From the NCBI GenBank assembly GCA_938038205.1, contig CALHSA010000030.1, positions 1-15,835 of the forward strand: a DNA stretch of 15,835 nt, read 5' to 3'. This document shows, one piece after another, positions 14,534-15,835 of the stretch. This DNA is from an uncultured bacterium. Lineage in GTDB: Bacteria; Bdellovibrionota_C; UBA2361; JANWWW01. Below the pieces are notes generated by a model. The model was not told the DNA's origin, did not search any database, and saw only the letters and a list, made by a program, of their open reading frames with translations. Positions within the stretch are counted from its first letter, which is position 1. Every line of letters starts with the position of its first letter. The position numbers and the translations under genes are program-made.

Positions 14534-15835
14534 ATAGCCACAGGTGATACATTTTAAGCAAGATCCAGAGCGTAACAAAGTAAAATTGCCGCACTCCGGA
14601 CAAGCATCCCCCTCAAAATATTTTATTTCCTTTTTGTCAAAAATTTTTTGCTCTTCACTAATCATGGAATGCGCCAAATCTGATCTTTTTAAGTAATGAA
14701 TAGCTAGTTCTCTAAAAATATAATCTGAAATTGATGTTGCGTTTTTAATTGCTTGACTTCCTAGCACTGGTCCACTTGGTTCATATTTTGTGAATATAAA
14801 AGCATCAACAAACTCCTCCAATGGAACGCCATACTGTAAACCTATTGACACAGCTATAGCAAAGTGATTCATTATGCTTCTTAAAGCTGCTCCCTCTTTA
14901 CTTAGATCAATAAATATTTCCCCTAAAGATCCGTCTTCATACTCTCCAGTTCTCAAATAGATCTTCTGACCAGCTATGACAACTTTCTGGGTAAATCCGC
15001 GTCTACGTGAGGGTAAAGTTCGTCTTTGAGGAACTAATTTACTCTTTTCTTGGTTTTTTGAGAGTGGCTGCCAATTTTTAGAGCCATCTCTATAAACAGT
15101 TATTGACTTGCATTTTAGCTTGTGTGCTAGTAGGAATACTCTTTCAACGTCATCAATCGATGCAGAGCTTGGCAAATTTACAGTTTTAGAGATTCCACCG
15201 CTTAAAAACTTCTGACATTCAGCAACCATTTTAACATGACCTTCAACTGAGATAGTGTCAAGATCACAGGTTCCGTTCGCTACCTGAAAAATTTTAAGGT
15301 GCTCTCGTTTTAAATTAGGTGCACCCAATATTGTTTTGTGACCGAAACAAAACCTATCAGCTTTTTCAATTTCTTCCTGCGAAAAATTTAAAAGATCTAG
15401 TAAACAAAAGGTAGGATCATTTGCGGAATCGGTGTTGATCATTAAGTTATTAGCTAAAAACTCTTTACTAAAGTTACCAACTTGGAATACTTCTTTAAGT
15501 GAATCGTATTTTAAAATCAGTTCCTCTATCATACTAAGGCTTTCCTCTGAGAAGCCAATTTCTTTCAGGGATGAATGATTAATTCCTGGAGCACCAACAA
15601 TTGTTCTGTGTCCTACAATATAATTTTTAATCTCCTCAATTTCCTCTTTTGAATAACCTAGCTTTTTAAGAGCTCCTATAAATGATTTGTTCACAAAGCT
15701 TAAATAAGCTCCATTAGATAATCTTTTAACCTTTATTAAATTGAATTCAGGTTCAATGCCTGTTGTTTCAGCATCCATTAAAATTGAAATCGTTCCAGTA
15801 GGAGCAATGCATGTATGCTGAGCATTTCTAAATTT
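14516..15835 (-). CDS. nrdJ: Adenosylcobalamin-dependent (class II) ribonucleotide reductase, long form, C-terminal part
   Basis: Reduces ribonucleotides to deoxyribonucleotides using coenzyme B12, without oxygen-dependent radical generation. The frame stays open to the right edge. The Met at 15778 is internal, since the upstream codons give RNAQHTCIAPTGTISIL, a conserved part of the enzyme, so about 439 residues are visible and the N-terminus with the radical cysteine is off the edge. The family-specific two-fold IVGHRTIVGAP / CFGHKTILGAP pattern is present, followed by FLSGGISKTVNLP, SITVYRDGSK, and KYEPSGPVLG with DYIFRELAIHYL. The end has six cysteines in the last 28 residues (CPEC, CLKCITC and a terminal GCA), resembling the zinc-ribbon/redox tail that re-reduces the active site. 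The repeat pattern marks the long (about 1,000-1,200-residue) subgroup and not the short Lactobacillus/Thermotoga types. It converges on tsaE with an 18-nt overlap. Confidence 0.95.
   Translation of the reverse strand, partial: KFRNAQHTCIAPTGTISILMDAETTGIEPEFNLIKVKRLSNGAYLSFVNKSFIGALKKLGYSKEEIEEIKNYIVGHRTIVGAPGINHSSLKEIGFSEESLSMIEELILKYDSLKEVFQVGNFSKEFLANNLMINTDSANDPTFCLLDLLNFSQEEIEKADRFCFGHKTILGAPNLKREHLKIFQVANGTCDLDTISVEGHVKMVAECQKFLSGGISKTVNLPSSASIDDVERVFLLAHKLKCKSITVYRDGSKNWQPLSKNQEKSKLVPQRRTLPSRRRGFTQKVVIAGQKIYLRTGEYEDGSLGEIFIDLSKEGAALRSIMNHFAIAVSIGLQYGVPLEEFVDAFIFTKYEPSGPVLGSQAIKNATSISDYIFRELAIHYLKRSDLAHSMISEEQKIFDKKEIKYFEGDACPECGNFTLLRSGSCLKCITCGYSRGCA

Noticed and set aside
15776-15778. 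Met at 15778 as the start of the ribonucleotide reductase gene
   Set aside because: The frame continues to the window edge and encodes the conserved AQHT-x-IAPTGTI block, so the Met is internal.

Overview
The window reads as a dense, AT-rich bacterial chromosome segment of core metabolism and housekeeping genes. There is no phage, IS element, CRISPR array, rRNA or tRNA that I can support. A sigma-54-type activator, a lipoprotein signal and a long-form B12-dependent ribonucleotide reductase point to a Gram-negative, aerobic or microaerobic organism. The combination of glmM-nnr-tsaE, NtrC-type regulation and amino-acid catabolism would suit an AT-rich delta-proteobacterial-type lineage (Bdellovibrionota, SAR324 or similar). 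That placement is inference only. Almost no start codon has a recognisable Shine-Dalgarno sequence.

Layout. (1) 1-442 (+): the C-terminal end of an NtrC-family activator. (2) 434-4501 (-): a tight three-gene operon in the order methylcrotonyl-CoA carboxylase beta subunit, a compact biotin carboxylase/biotin-carrier alpha subunit, and proline dehydrogenase. The genes are spaced +1 nt and -4 nt, which indicates translational coupling and a joint role in leucine and proline catabolism. (3) 4528-7535 (+): EVE-domain protein, type I methionine aminopeptidase (17-nt overlap), a small lipoprotein and an MgtE magnesium transporter. (4) 7536-8259: a 724-nt very AT-rich gap between two convergent genes, with several perfect palindromes and no credible gene. 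This is the only sizeable non-coding stretch. (5) 8260-11399 (-): a membrane-anchored DUF192 protein coupled by a one-base stop/start overlap to a full-length but shortened glycine decarboxylase (GcvP). (6) 11447-14533 (+): glmM, the bifunctional NAD(P)H-hydrate repair gene nnr, and tsaE, all overlapping. (7) 14516-15835 (-): the C-terminal part of a class II (adenosylcobalamin-dependent) ribonucleotide reductase, running off the right edge.

How the genes work together. The left operon feeds amino-acid carbon (leucine through methylcrotonyl-CoA, proline through P5C) into central metabolism, and GcvP adds glycine cleavage to C1 units. The partner genes (isovaleryl-CoA dehydrogenase, methylglutaconyl-CoA hydratase, HMG-CoA lyase, P5C dehydrogenase, gcvT, gcvH, lpd) are not in view. 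The right block supplies cell-wall precursor synthesis, cofactor repair, tRNA t6A modification and deoxynucleotides.

I see no clearly new multi-gene system. The points most worth a second look are the alpha carboxylase subunit without a BT domain, its coupling to proline dehydrogenase, and the palindrome-containing AT-rich gap.
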